Assembly (NCBI RefSeq): GCF_000733925.1
Contig: NZ_JPOO01000003.1
Span: 62,001 to 126,000 of the forward strand
Source: Arenibacter algicola
GTDB lineage: Bacteria; Bacteroidota; Bacteroidia; Flavobacteriales; Flavobacteriaceae
Length of the DNA: 64,000 nt
Direction: 5' to 3'
Positions 8,083 through 16,161 of this stretch are shown piece by piece. A program made the position numbers and the translations under genes. The notes below the pieces were generated by a model, which was given only the letters and a program-made list of their open reading frames with translations, was not told the origin of the DNA and searched no databases. Each line of letters starts with the position of its first letter. Positions within the stretch are counted from its first letter, which is position 1.

Positions 8083-9501
8083 TTATAATGCCTTATCTTT
8101 CAAATTTTTCTCCATTTCATAGGAATAGGAGAGGTAATAGTTTCTCGCCGGGGCATTAATTTGTTGTGCTGCCAAGGCCCTTAAAAGCCTTATCTTAACT
8201 TGGCTGACTTTTACTTTTTCATAGTCGGTTGCCAGCAGATAGTCCGCCAATTCCAATCCCCATTGGTAATCACCTTGTTCCAATGCCCTATTTAGCTGTT
8301 GAAGCATTTTAACCTCACCACCTGCCAATTCAACCATATGTTTGGCCTCTTGTGTGGAAGATAAAGGATAAAGGTTGGTGGGGTTTCCATCAAACCAGCC
8401 AACATAGTGTAAAAATATAGATCGAACGCCCCATGGAACCGAACCGTAGAATTCCTGTAAGTTGGGTTGATCTATTAGGGAATCTGCCAACTTAACGCTG
8501 TCAACGGTTTGTTGCAGTGTATACCCCTTGTTCACAGCATCTATGGTCTGTTGGTAGACGCTTAAGATTGCTGTTGCGTAGTTTGTAAGATTGTCATGGA
8601 CAAGTTTTGTTCCTGAGACAGGACGGGTATGGCCTGGTACTAGGAACTCCACGGGGTAGGTACTCATTTTTTGAATGGATTCGCCCCAAGATTTTACATC
8701 CCTATATTGCGAGCCACGAATGGCATAAAGGTTTGGAAATGATTTGTAATAATTATCTCCTGTGAACAATGTTTTTAAATCGGGAATCCACACAAATAGC
8801 TCGTCATTGGTTTCCCCATCGGCCGCATGCAGTTCAATATCTATGCCGGCCAGGTTAAGGGTTATGGAGTCTTGAAAAGTGAGGTTGGGCGGTAAATATC
8901 CTTTTCCCGCTCTATCTGTTGGGGTACTACCCGGAGCCACACCTCTATTGATAATCTCATTGGCCGGTAAATCGCGCCCAAATTGCCGTATGTTTCGCTG
9001 TTTTAATATAGGCTCAATCGGTGAATGCTCCTGCAATTCGTCCTTAAACCCCTCCCTTGCAATGATCTTAACATCTTTGTTGTTGCCAACAAAAGCAGAA
9101 GTGCCTCCAGTATGATCTAGATGGCCATGCGTATATATTAGGGCTTCAACGGGTTTATCGGTTATATTCCGGAATTCTTCCGCTACCTTTTCCGCGGCTC
9201 CCAATGCACGTAACGCATCGATAATCACTACCCCTTTTTCCCCAACAACCATAGAGGCATTGGAACCATCATAGCCCACCGCCACATATACCTTTTCATT
9301 CAGCTTGATTATTTCGGGTATAAATTCGGCATTCTGACTTTTTAATTTGGTGATATTTGGGTGTTCTTGATCTTGTTGTTGTAGTGAGTTCTCCTGGGGT
9401 GAATTTTGGCATGCCTGTAACAAAACAATTCCCCAAAAAAGCATGGTTGCCCTAACTATTGATATATATTTTGTAGCGATTTTACCTTTTTCTATTTTCA
9501 T
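8083..9501 (-). CDS. Metallo-beta-lactamase-fold lipoprotein, alkyl-sulfatase-like
   Basis: 472 residues. The signal peptide ends in a lipobox (LLQA-C, Cys31). The MBL domain carries THGHLDH (HxHxDH, residues 125-130), preceded by GEKGVVIIDAL and followed by LFTGDNYYKSFPNLYAIRG and FLVPGHTRPVSG. The C-terminal part (VWGVRSIF-like PWGVRSIFLHYVGWFDGNPTNL, then an all-helical stretch) matches the dimerisation domain of SdsA1/BDS1-type alkyl sulfatases. The final SCP-2-like domain of full-length alkyl sulfatases is missing, so the chain is short for the family. It probably hydrolyses sulfate or related esters in the periplasm; the substrate is unknown. It is transcribed alone from promoter P2 and shares control with the egt operon. 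Confidence 0.85.
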   Translation of the reverse strand: MKIEKGKIATKYISIVRATMLFWGIVLLQACQNSPQENSLQQQDQEHPNITKLKSQNAEFIPEIIKLNEKVYVAVGYDGSNASMVVGEKGVVIIDALRALGAAEKVAEEFRNITDKPVEALIYTHGHLDHTGGTSAFVGNNKDVKIIAREGFKDELQEHSPIEPILKQRNIRQFGRDLPANEIINRGVAPGSTPTDRAGKGYLPPNLTFQDSITLNLAGIDIELHAADGETNDELFVWIPDLKTLFTGDNYYKSFPNLYAIRGSQYRDVKSWGESIQKMSTYPVEFLVPGHTRPVSGTKLVHDNLTNYATAILSVYQQTIDAVNKGYTLQQTVDSVKLADSLIDQPNLQEFYGSVPWGVRSIFLHYVGWFDGNPTNLYPLSSTQEAKHMVELAGGEVKMLQQLNRALEQGDYQWGLELADYLLATDYEKVKVSQVKIRLLRALAAQQINAPARNYYLSYSYEMEKNLKDKAL

Positions 9502-9642
9502 TTCTATCCGATTATTTCATATTCAATTTATGGACTATATAATTGGAGACCAAGAGATCAATAACTAGTTCCTTTTGAATTAATACTGTTATTTTGGAAT
9601 TGAACTTTTGTCTTTAGTTGGTTCCAATATGTTTTATTCCAT

Positions 9643-9714
9643 ACAAAGTTGCCATTAATCTTGGGGTTCTAAAAGGTGAATGTTTTACCGTAAATGGTAA
9701 AAGTGGAACCATAG
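9643..9714 (-). promoter_or_regulatory. Regulon promoter P2, upstream of the MBL lipoprotein
   Basis: Ungapped match to P1 and P3. On the minus strand it reads GGTTCC..., TTTACCATTTAC, TTCACCTTTTAG (-33 region), then 19 bases and CAACTTTGT, a good TAnnTTTG-type -7 box. The start codon of the MBL gene is about 140 bp downstream, implying a long 5' leader. Confidence 0.65.
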
Positions 9715-9896
9715 CCTTAGAGCGCCATGAATGTTATAACTTTTTTAATAAGAGTCCGATTGACTTTTGATTGTTCAGGAGTTTGTTCGTTCAATGTCAT
9801 CCTTTGGGGACAGAATCATTAGTTTTACTAAATTATTCAGGGCTATATACATGTCCCTTTATATGGAACTCACTATAATTAAGTTCAACAAAATAA

Positions 9897-9932
9897 AAAT
9901 CTGATGAAGTTAATGGAGTCCTCATCAGATTT
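9897..9932 (-). terminator. Intrinsic terminator of the MoaF-like gene
   Basis: A perfect 11-bp stem AAATCTGATGA / TCATCAGATTT with a 14-nt loop. Read on the minus strand it is followed by TTTTTATTTTG. It lies about 60 bp beyond the stop of the gene at 9991. Confidence 0.75.
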
Positions 9933-9990
9933 AATTTCAATTCTATATGTCACCAATTCATCAAATAAAATAGTAGCAATAGTTTGAACC

Positions 9991-10440
9991 TTATTCGGCC
10001 TGTTTTAAATGATCTATAATCCCACTTTTAAACACTGTTTTTAGGGTTCTTTCAGGTCTATTTTCGTATCCTATTATAACGGAATTGTGGACTAGCATTT
10101 TTTCAAAATCAAATACTAGGGTCAAATAATCCTTTATGTCTGTTTCATGCCAATTCATTAAATAAAGTCCATTGCCAATTTTACGGGAACGATAGGGAAT
10201 ATCTTGATTTCCTTTTCCTTTTCCAGGTCCGGCAACCCATTCATATTTAGTTTTGCCATTGTAAAACTCAATGTGTACAGCAGTGCCATCCTGATACTGG
10301 AAGTTCATGGAATAACCGTCCAAGAAATGTTCGGGTTGTCCAAACTGAAAATTATTTCCGTCTGTTGTTTCATTTTGTGCATTACCAATTGTAACACTTA
10401 ATATGGTTAGAATAAGTAATGACCTTAATTTTGTTTTCAT
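9991..10440 (-). CDS. Secreted MoaF-like small protein
   Basis: 149 residues counted from the Met at 10440 (MKTKLRSLLIL), chosen because it opens a normal signal peptide ending at NAQ. The upstream ATG at 10467 adds nine residues in front. The mature part shows the MoaF-type pattern: a beta strand with the sequence GYSMNFQYQDGTAVHIEFYNG, then KYEWVAGPGKG, IPYRSRKIGNGLYLMNWHE and YLTLVFDFEKMLVHNS. Such lipocalin/PadR-decarboxylase-like barrels bind small molecules; an enzymatic activity has not been established for the family. It is preceded by promoter P3 and lies directly downstream of the AraC gene, so it is likely a target of that regulator. Confidence 0.75.
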   Translation of the reverse strand: MKTKLRSLLILTILSVTIGNAQNETTDGNNFQFGQPEHFLDGYSMNFQYQDGTAVHIEFYNGKTKYEWVAGPGKGKGNQDIPYRSRKIGNGLYLMNWHETDIKDYLTLVFDFEKMLVHNSVIIGYENRPERTLKTVFKSGIIDHLKQAE

Positions 10441-10463
10441 TTTCTTAGATTTTAAAGTTTGGT

Positions 10464-10535
10464 ACAAAGTTGACCATATACTTTAAAATTAGGCAGGTAA
10501 ATCTTGGGGTAAGAATGGTAAATATGGGAACGATA
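10464..10535 (-). promoter_or_regulatory. Regulon promoter P3, upstream of the MoaF-like gene
   Basis: Third copy of the 72-bp element, squeezed between the AraC stop (10539) and the MoaF-like start (10440). Minus strand: TTCCCATATTTACCATTC box, then TTTACCTGCC, then TCAACTTTGTACC as -7 box. It is less similar to P1 and P2 in the -33 region. Confidence 0.6.
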
Positions 10536-10538
10536 CTT

Positions 10539-11411
10539 TTATATATCAGCTTTGAATTGTTTGGGGGTAGTACCAGTATGCTTTTTGAAGAATTTGGTAA
10601 AGTTCGTCACTTCATCAAAACCCATGTCATATCCTATTTCCTTCAAACTGGTATTTGTACTAACAATAGCTCTTTTTATTTCCAGGGTTACAAAATCATC
10701 AATAAAATGTTTGGCAGTGTTCAAGGTGAATTCTTTAACGATCTGGTTTAAATGTTTGGTGGAAATGTGCAGCATTTCCGCATAATCCTTTACGTTGCGG
10801 GTCAACTTAAATTGTGCTTCTACCAAGTTTTTAAATTCGAGAAAAATAGGATAGTGCTGATGGTTTTTTTTGGGTAGGTCTGCGGTCTGGGAAAGGCGTT
10901 CCAATCGTAGTAGATATAATTCTAGCATCGCAGCTACTATATTCTTTTGGGCGTAGCTGTTTTCCTCTTCCAATTCAACTTTTAATTCGGTTATAAAAGT
11001 CTCATTAAAGTTACCACTTTCTACCAAAGGCTTGGAAATATGGTAATTGTAAAGATGTGAAATAAACTCAATGGAGGATTTGGAAAAATAGTTCAGAACA
11101 AATTCCTCGGTAAACAAAATAAGGAATCCCTCATAATTAGGGTTTTCCTGAAAAGCATGTACTTGACCCTTGGCTATTTTTAATACCGTCCCTTGTTTTA
11201 ATGGATATTCCTTCAGGTCTATTTGGTGGGTTCCCTGACCATTGGTAACAATCAACAACGCAAAGAAGCCTACCCTATGTGGTAAATTGGGATTATGGCT
11301 TAAACCTCCCTTAATTTTAGCAAACAGCTTGGATAGATTGAGGCACTCGAAGTCTTTTTCATTTTCTTCGCTCTCAAATGATATGTTGGGAATAGTTTTT
11401 AAAGGGTTCAA
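10539..11411 (-). CDS. AraC-family transcriptional regulator
   Basis: 290 residues. The N-terminal ligand-binding half is cupin-like (FFALLIVTNGQGTHQIDL, LKQGTVLKIAKGQVHAF). The C-terminal 100 residues contain two helix-turn-helix motifs: YAEMLHISTKHLNQIVKEF, then SLKEIGYDMGFDEVTNFTKFFKKHTGTTPKQF, a textbook AraC signature. It lies just upstream of the MoaF-like gene on the same strand. Three similar promoter elements occur within 3 kb downstream, which makes it the likely controller of the egt operon, the MBL gene and the MoaF-like gene. Its inducer is unknown. No good match to the element was found before its own start, apart from a weak resemblance near 11492-11510. Confidence 0.9.
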   Translation of the reverse strand: MNPLKTIPNISFESEENEKDFECLNLSKLFAKIKGGLSHNPNLPHRVGFFALLIVTNGQGTHQIDLKEYPLKQGTVLKIAKGQVHAFQENPNYEGFLILFTEEFVLNYFSKSSIEFISHLYNYHISKPLVESGNFNETFITELKVELEEENSYAQKNIVAAMLELYLLRLERLSQTADLPKKNHQHYPIFLEFKNLVEAQFKLTRNVKDYAEMLHISTKHLNQIVKEFTLNTAKHFIDDFVTLEIKRAIVSTNTSLKEIGYDMGFDEVTNFTKFFKKHTGTTPKQFKADI

Positions 11412-11734
11412 CCTAGTAAGGATTAGTTTTTAATAATGCTCAATATAGGAATTAATAATAATTACTCCCTTGCAACCCTACACTAACTTGCCTTCTAAAA
11501 GGAATGTTTATCAATGTACCAAAAATGAATAGAATAAGTACAGTGATCGCAATTTGCCACCGATCTTTTTTTTCTTCTTTGTACTAGATAATTGTAGATC
11601 CAACTAAGTTTATCGATAGATTAAGCTTGTTTTTTAGATGCCTTTTTTATGATGGAATAATTTTTTTGCACATATCAACATACTGGTTCCGAGAAACTTG
11701 TTTCCATTCCTTACTGCGCAAGGGAAAAGGAATT
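11412..11734. other. Gene-free stretch between membrane protein and AraC gene
   Basis: 323 bp of AT-rich DNA. A short segment near 11492-11510 weakly resembles part of the P1-P3 element (TTCTAAAAGG-AATGTTT), possibly an autoregulatory site. No other feature was recognised. Confidence 0.4.
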
Positions 11735-12343
11735 TCAGAGTCTATTGCCAGCGCTTTTTGGGTAAGGTGCTTCAGCCCTTTTATTATTTCGTTCAAGAAT
11801 TTTCATTCTAAACCATTTAATAGCATAGACTAAAATAGTAATCCAAGCAATTGAGGTGAATACTCCTTTTAAAATAGTAAGGCTACTTGATAAAAGGACC
11901 AAGGTTTTGGTTAACTCCAAAGATTTTGAAATCATTAATATGACGCATATGTTCTCTGCATAATCAAATAGCATTGCCACAAATGGAATAACCAATAATA
12001 TTGACGCTATTTTGCTTTTGGTTTCCGTTATACTAAAAAGTCGAAATATAATACTACTTAAGAATAGCGCCAATAAAATAGGATATAAAAGATCCAACAA
12101 AGTTAATTGCGGGAAAAGGTAGAGGGATGTAGTCTCGTTATTCAGGTTCTCCACAATTGATTCGGCTACGGAAACGGAATATCCCAAAGTTTGGAGGTCG
12201 AACACTTTGGTTCCAATTCGGTCATTGATCACAGGCAAAGTAAATATCATCATCATAAGCAGGACCAAGTGGCTTGCAACAAATAGAATACAGATATTCT
12301 TTACCGAGGAGGCCTTAATAAGTAAGGAATTTAAATTTGACAT
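11735..12343 (-). CDS. Unrecognised four-helix membrane protein
   Basis: 202 residues. Hydrophobic segments lie near residues 16-37, 85-105, 110-135 and 145-170, predicting four transmembrane helices. The loop after the first helix is polar and probably periplasmic. The tail after the last helix is basic (KWFRMKILERNNKRAEAPYPK), placing the C-terminus in the cytoplasm. No catalytic motif is seen and the family was not recognised. It follows the Crp-type regulator on the same strand after 70 bp and may be co-transcribed with it. Confidence 0.65.
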   Translation of the reverse strand: MSNLNSLLIKASSVKNICILFVASHLVLLMMMIFTLPVINDRIGTKVFDLQTLGYSVSVAESIVENLNNETTSLYLFPQLTLLDLLYPILLALFLSSIIFRLFSITETKSKIASILLVIPFVAMLFDYAENICVILMISKSLELTKTLVLLSSSLTILKGVFTSIAWITILVYAIKWFRMKILERNNKRAEAPYPKSAGNRL

Positions 12344-12413
12344 AGAGCTTGTTTTTGATTAGAAAACAAAGGTGGTCAATACACGGAGAGATTCCATTAA
12401 CAAATGTTAAGCG

Positions 12414-12983
12414 TTAAGATTGTGTTCTTAATCTACTTAAGGAAATTGTAGTTAATCCTAAATATGATGCTATATCCGAATGCGGTATAAGGTTTTCGAT
12501 ATTTGGAAAATTATCTCTCAGAAGCTGCAACCTATCCTTACCTTTAAGGGAAGCCAATGCTATTTCTTTTTGGACCTTCCCCATTAGTTCATTTCTTAAA
12601 ACTGTGTTTCCAAAATGTCTTATTTCAAGATCTTCTACCATTAATTTTTCGAATTCCCCGGCATTGATGGTTGCCATCTCCATATCGGTCAAAGCGCGAA
12701 TATTAAGAATGGATCTGCCCTCCTTATTTCTTGTTGTGCTGGGAGATATTATAGAGCCCGACATAAAAAAAGAAATCGTTACATCCTCTCCTTCCGGTGT
12801 GTAAAGAAAACTTTTGCAGATTCCTTCCGTAATAAAATACTCCAGATTATTATTTTGTCCAACAGTTGTAATTAACTCTCCTTTTTTTACTTCATGATAT
12901 TCCGCTATCTCCTGGATTTTTGCTATCGATTTACTCGAAATAGGCGATACAGAATTAATAATGGGACTAATGTTGTCGTACAT
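12414..12983 (-). CDS. Crp/Fnr-family transcriptional regulator
   Basis: 189 residues, the usual size for short Bacteroidota Crp/Fnr proteins. The N-terminal cyclic-nucleotide-binding-like beta roll is recognisable from KKGELITTVGQNNNLEYFITEGICKSFLYTPEGEDVTISFF. It lacks the canonical cAMP phosphate-binding Arg-Ser pair, so the ligand is unlikely to be cAMP. The C-terminal helix-turn-helix is compact: DIASYLGLTTISLSRLR. It is transcribed alone or with the membrane protein downstream. No target site was identified. Confidence 0.85.
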   Translation of the reverse strand: MYDNISPIINSVSPISSKSIAKIQEIAEYHEVKKGELITTVGQNNNLEYFITEGICKSFLYTPEGEDVTISFFMSGSIISPSTTRNKEGRSILNIRALTDMEMATINAGEFEKLMVEDLEIRHFGNTVLRNELMGKVQKEIALASLKGKDRLQLLRDNFPNIENLIPHSDIASYLGLTTISLSRLRTQS

Positions 12984-13156
12984 CTCTTAAAGTAAAAATA
13001 ATGGACACAAACCCAATAAATGGATTTGTGCCGGTTGTTTAAGCTTTGACTGGCAGGTGTAAGATAGCGTTATTTAAAAAACTAAGGCCTGAAAACCTGT
13101 AATTCCCACATTATTTATATTTAGAGTAATCATTATTTCTTTGATAGGAATAAGGT

Positions 13157-13795
13157 TTATTCACCCCTTAATTCTTCCATTTCTGCAAGGGCCAAGTCGA
13201 GCTTTTTTAATATTCCTCCATAAATCGTTTTTACATCCTTTCTATGAATTGCCTTACTAAAAATGCTCATCAATACAGCCATAATTATTACGATAATCGT
13301 GGTTGGGATATGAAGTCCTAATACCAGATCATTTGAGCTCCCAGCAACTATTTCCCGCTTGTGTGCAAACATATCGGAAAACCAAATTCCGAAATAGAAA
13401 ACAAGAATTAATACAGGATATACAGCGCTATACATTTTTCCATACCTATCAATAGATTTGGATATCCAATCCTTAAAGGCTTTTAAAAAAGTATAACTAC
13501 TTTGCCCTTTGTCAATTTTTTCCAAAGATTTTAATTCCTGGTAGGCGGTGTAGGCAACCCAGAACATCATTATTAAAACAATACTGCCTGCTAGCACGGC
13601 TCCTGCGAAATATGACGCTATAAACAGAAGTGAGGAGCCAATTATAATTCCCCATATATTGAACAGGAACATTTTTTGGAATTTATCGATGATATGAATC
13701 GACTTCTGGTTGTAAATGTCGTTTATCTTGGGAGCAATTAAGGCATTACTATTTAGGAAACCTTCTTTCCACATAGTTTCAATTGATTTTTCCAT
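13157..13795 (-). CDS. Four-helix membrane protein paired with ECF sigma factor
   Basis: 212 residues. The N-terminal soluble segment (SIETMWKEGFLNSNALIAPKINDIYNQKS) precedes two closely spaced hydrophobic helices (about 45-90) and two more (about 120-190). It overlaps the sigma-factor gene by 17 bp, with the sigma gene first, so the two are translationally coupled. This pairing is common in flavobacteria and the membrane protein may regulate the sigma factor, but no anti-sigma motif can be named. The C-terminus is Glu-rich and probably cytosolic. Confidence 0.72.
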   Translation of the reverse strand: MEKSIETMWKEGFLNSNALIAPKINDIYNQKSIHIIDKFQKMFLFNIWGIIIGSSLLFIASYFAGAVLAGSIVLIMMFWVAYTAYQELKSLEKIDKGQSSYTFLKAFKDWISKSIDRYGKMYSAVYPVLILVFYFGIWFSDMFAHKREIVAGSSNDLVLGLHIPTTIIVIIMAVLMSIFSKAIHRKDVKTIYGGILKKLDLALAEMEELRGE

Positions 13796-14270
13796 CCAAT
13801 ATTTTTTTTAGTCGTTCTTTAATTCTTTTTATACGGACCCCAATGTTATTTGGGTTGGTGCCAATGATATCGGCAATCTCCTGATAGGATTTTTCCTCGA
13901 GATAGAGCAAAATTACCCCCCTGTCAACCTCGGACAATTGCCTAATTGCAGCATATAACTGTTTAAGGGAATCGTCATTAAAAGCACGGGGCTCATCCCA
14001 TATTTCTGAGGGTAGCTTATCCGAGGCCAGGCTCGGACGATTGTTTTTATGTTTCCTCAACAAGGTCATACTTACATTCAGAGACAGTCTATATACCCAT
14101 GTAGACCACTCGGACTGTGCACGAAAGTTATTTCTGCTTTTCCAAATTTGTAAGCACACCTCTTGGTAATAATCTTCAAAATCTTGCTGGTTATTGGTAT
14201 ATGCCCTGCATATCTTTATGATAATTGCGGCATAAGGCAAAATAGATGATGTATAAAAATCGTTGCTCAA
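13779..14270 (-). CDS. ECF-type RNA polymerase sigma factor
   Basis: 163 residues. Region 2 is visible as QDFEDYYQEVCLQIWKSRNNFRAQSEWSTWVYRLSLNVSMTLLRK, and region 4 as VDRGVILLYLEEKSYQEIADIIGTNPNNIGVRIKRIKERLKKIL, with its helix-turn-helix. The length and region order fit ECF sigma-70 factors. It starts a short operon with the membrane protein at 13157 and follows the 14297 gene by 26 bp. The regulon is unknown; no SusC partner sits beside it, so it is unlikely to be of the FecI type. Confidence 0.88.
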   Translation of the reverse strand: MSNDFYTSSILPYAAIIIKICRAYTNNQQDFEDYYQEVCLQIWKSRNNFRAQSEWSTWVYRLSLNVSMTLLRKHKNNRPSLASDKLPSEIWDEPRAFNDDSLKQLYAAIRQLSEVDRGVILLYLEEKSYQEIADIIGTNPNNIGVRIKRIKERLKKILDGKIN

Positions 14271-14296
14271 TCTTCTGGTTTAAGGGCTTGCTTAAT

Positions 14297-14752
14297 TTAC
14301 AATAACATTTTACCTGCGGCCTTGGCCTGCGAATCCAAATTACGCCCTATTGCCAGGCCGATTAGCATTCCGAGGGCTATTCCAAACGATATCCCCAATG
14401 ACCGCTCCAAATTTGAAAGTACCACTATTCCAAAAATAATTCCAAAAGAAGCTCCTAATCCTAAACCCATATTGGTATAATAGTCTTTAATAGTCAAGGA
14501 AAAAGTATCTTTCAAATATTTTTGAAACAACTTGTAAGTTCGTATAAAATATTTTCTATTTTTTGTGCTATTTGAATTTAAACCAAAACCATCTAGTTGC
14601 TGTTCAATAGATTGGATTTCAGCGTCTGATAAATAACAGTTCTCTAAACTGGTCAATATCTGAATGAATTTTTGGTAAATCTTAATTTCAGATTTTTCAG
14701 TTGTTTTGGATTCCAGATTTTTGAAATGGTCAAGTGCATTTTGTAGTGTCAT
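14297..14752 (-). CDS. Unrecognised protein with glycine-rich membrane hairpin
   Basis: 151 residues from the Met at 14752 (MTLQNALDHFK); an upstream ATG at 14788 would add a poorly conserved-looking dozen residues. The N-terminal two thirds are helical and charged. The C-terminal part contains two Gly-rich hydrophobic segments (GLGLGASFGIIFGIVVL and GISFGIALGMLIGLAIG) typical of glycine-zipper membrane hairpins. It is placed directly upstream of the sigma factor on the same strand. Function is unknown. Confidence 0.6.
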   Translation of the reverse strand: MTLQNALDHFKNLESKTTEKSEIKIYQKFIQILTSLENCYLSDAEIQSIEQQLDGFGLNSNSTKNRKYFIRTYKLFQKYLKDTFSLTIKDYYTNMGLGLGASFGIIFGIVVLSNLERSLGISFGIALGMLIGLAIGRNLDSQAKAAGKMLL

Positions 14753-14933
14753 AATTTTAATCTTTTCTTGGTTAGTGGCTGAAATCAAAGATTATTACAC
14801 CCTTTGGGTAATTTTTTTTAAAAGATATGGGTTGCACTAGAAATATAGCTCCCTAGGATATTGGCCATAAGCCTGCGAAGGTGTGGTGTAGGAGGGGGGG
14901 CGCTTACCCTGATGTCTTACCCTTGCTCAAAGT

Positions 14934-15022
14934 CCTTTACTATTTTATCTATTCTATAGCAAATAGGAAAGATTGTGCGGCCGTATAAATATAAACAAAA
15001 CTGGAATTGAAGACCAATTCAG
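14934..15022. repeat. Direct repeat, left copy flanking the toxin-antitoxin cassette
   Basis: Shares with 15711-15794 the blocks CTTTACTATTTT, AGCAAAT, GATTGTGCGG and CGTATAAATATAAACAAA, then CTGGAATTGAAGACC. Similarity of lower quality seems to extend about 40 bp further left. The two copies are 773 bp apart in the same orientation. Confidence 0.7.
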
Positions 15023-15056
15023 GCTTTGCTTCATAGTAGGTACTCTTCTGCACGTA

Positions 15057-15368
15057 TTATTTTCTTGCTAAGAATTTTAGTAATTTTTCAGGATCCTGTC
15101 GGTTGTCCCAAAACCCGGTGATTATAATTTTTTGATGTTGAATTTTGTAAAGTATGCTATAATGTCCCAAAATAATGGCTCGGGTATTTTTGTAATTTGT
15201 AGGTTTCCCCATTTCTGGAAGTTGTTTCAACAATTCTGTTCGCCCTCTAATTGCTAGGTTCAATTTCTGAGAGTATAGCCTACTTTTATTGCGTTTGTTC
15301 CAATATTCAAAAGTATAGTTTCGTTGCTTTATGGCCGTTTGTGTCCAAAATAGAGTTAGTCCATCCAT
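15057..15368 (-). CDS. RelE/ParE-type toxin
   Basis: 103 residues. The pattern is that of the ParE/RelE superfamily: an N-terminal strand (LFWTQTAIKQ), two helices (TFEYWNKRN, then SRLYSQKLNLAIRGRTELL), and a beta sheet ending in HYSILYKIQHQKIIITGFWDNRQDPEKLL. The GFWDNRQDP tail is characteristic. RelE members cleave mRNA on the ribosome while ParE members poison gyrase; sequence alone does not decide. It overlaps the antitoxin gene by 13 bp, antitoxin first, which is the usual order. Confidence 0.85.
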   Translation of the reverse strand: MDGLTLFWTQTAIKQRNYTFEYWNKRNKSRLYSQKLNLAIRGRTELLKQLPEMGKPTNYKNTRAIILGHYSILYKIQHQKIIITGFWDNRQDPEKLLKFLARK

Positions 15369-15589
15369 TCAGAATCTTCTTTTCTAAGATCGCTTTCTGA
15401 AATCAGATTATCGTTTTCGATGTCCATTTCGCTCATCATGAGCATTTCAATGTGATGAGAATCCAAGGTTAGTTGGTTATCAATTTCGGTAGAATTTAAA
15501 ATACTCTCAATTGCAGCCAGTAATTTTTCGTTTTTGGTGACCATAATTTGGTCAATCAATCTGCTTCTTAAATTATCGAGAGTTTTCAT
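15356..15589 (-). CDS. Antitoxin of the RelE/ParE pair
   Basis: 77 residues from the Met at 15589 (MKTLDNLRSRLIDQI). The longer frame from 15643 includes an unlikely aromatic leader. The helical N-terminus and the acidic, disordered C-terminus (SESDLRKEDSEWMD) suit a small antitoxin that wraps its toxin. No clear DNA-binding fold could be named. It is translated just before, and overlaps, the toxin gene. Confidence 0.75.
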   Translation of the reverse strand: MKTLDNLRSRLIDQIMVTKNEKLLAAIESILNSTEIDNQLTLDSHHIEMLMMSEMDIENDNLISESDLRKEDSEWMD

Positions 15590-15710
15590 ACTGCTATTTT
15601 TAATAAAATTCTGAAAATTTATCGGATATAGCAAATAATACACATTGCCCCTGTTAAGGCAGTTGAACGGGGGAGATTCGCTAACTCTTCCATCGTACTC
15701 TTGGTCAAGG

Positions 15711-15794
15711 TCTTTACTATTTTTTCAAAAGCAAATTAAGGAAGATTGTGCGGACGTATAAATATAAACAAACTGGAATTGAAGACCTGTCTGG
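15711..15794. repeat. Direct repeat, right copy flanking the toxin-antitoxin cassette
   Basis: Same orientation as the 14934-15022 copy, with a few substitutions and small indels. Together the copies bracket exactly the toxin-antitoxin pair, which suggests insertion or duplication as a unit. Confidence 0.7.
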
Positions 15795-15919
15795 ATTTTT
15801 AATACCCTATAATTTATTTGTTACATTTCTTATATACTTGGTTACATATGTAGCATCTGAAAATGAGTACTTTATATAGTTTTATGGTTGAAATTGGATA
15901 TAATTTTAAATCAGAGAAC

Positions 15920-16129
15920 ATGAAAACAAAGTTGTTATTTATTCTTTCCATTTTTTCCGTAGTAGTTATTGGTAATTCCTGTGCAAGCGACAATGAAGCT
16001 TGTCAAGAGGATCCTGAAGTTTGTGCTTGTTTAAACAATCCTCTAGCATGTATTTCTCCAGTAGGAACCAATGAGGTACAGGCAGATTCCCTAAATGCCG
16101 TATCCAAACTCCCAGTTAGAAAGGAGTAG
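15920..16129 (+). CDS. Small Cys-rich secreted lipoprotein
   Basis: 69 residues from the ATG at 15920; the ORF opens 57 bp further up but that leader is not signal-peptide-like. The signal peptide (MKTKLLFILSIFSVVVIGNS) is followed by Cys21 at a plausible lipobox (IGNS-C). The mature part has five further cysteines in 25 residues (EACQEDPEVCACLNNPLAC), suggesting disulfides or metal binding. It faces the sigma-factor gene, its stop 32 bp from that gene's stop. No family was recognised. Confidence 0.6.
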   Translation: MKTKLLFILSIFSVVVIGNSCASDNEACQEDPEVCACLNNPLACISPVGTNEVQADSLNAVSKLPVRKE

Positions 16130-16161
16130 ACATAATCCAAGTAATAAGTTAAAAAGAAAAT

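Larger units (their letters stand above)
9502..9990. other. Intergenic region holding promoter P2 and a terminator
   Basis: 489 bp without a gene. It contains the P2 promoter element near 9643-9714 and the terminator of the MoaF-like gene at 9897-9932. Nothing else coding or repetitive was seen. Confidence 0.6.
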
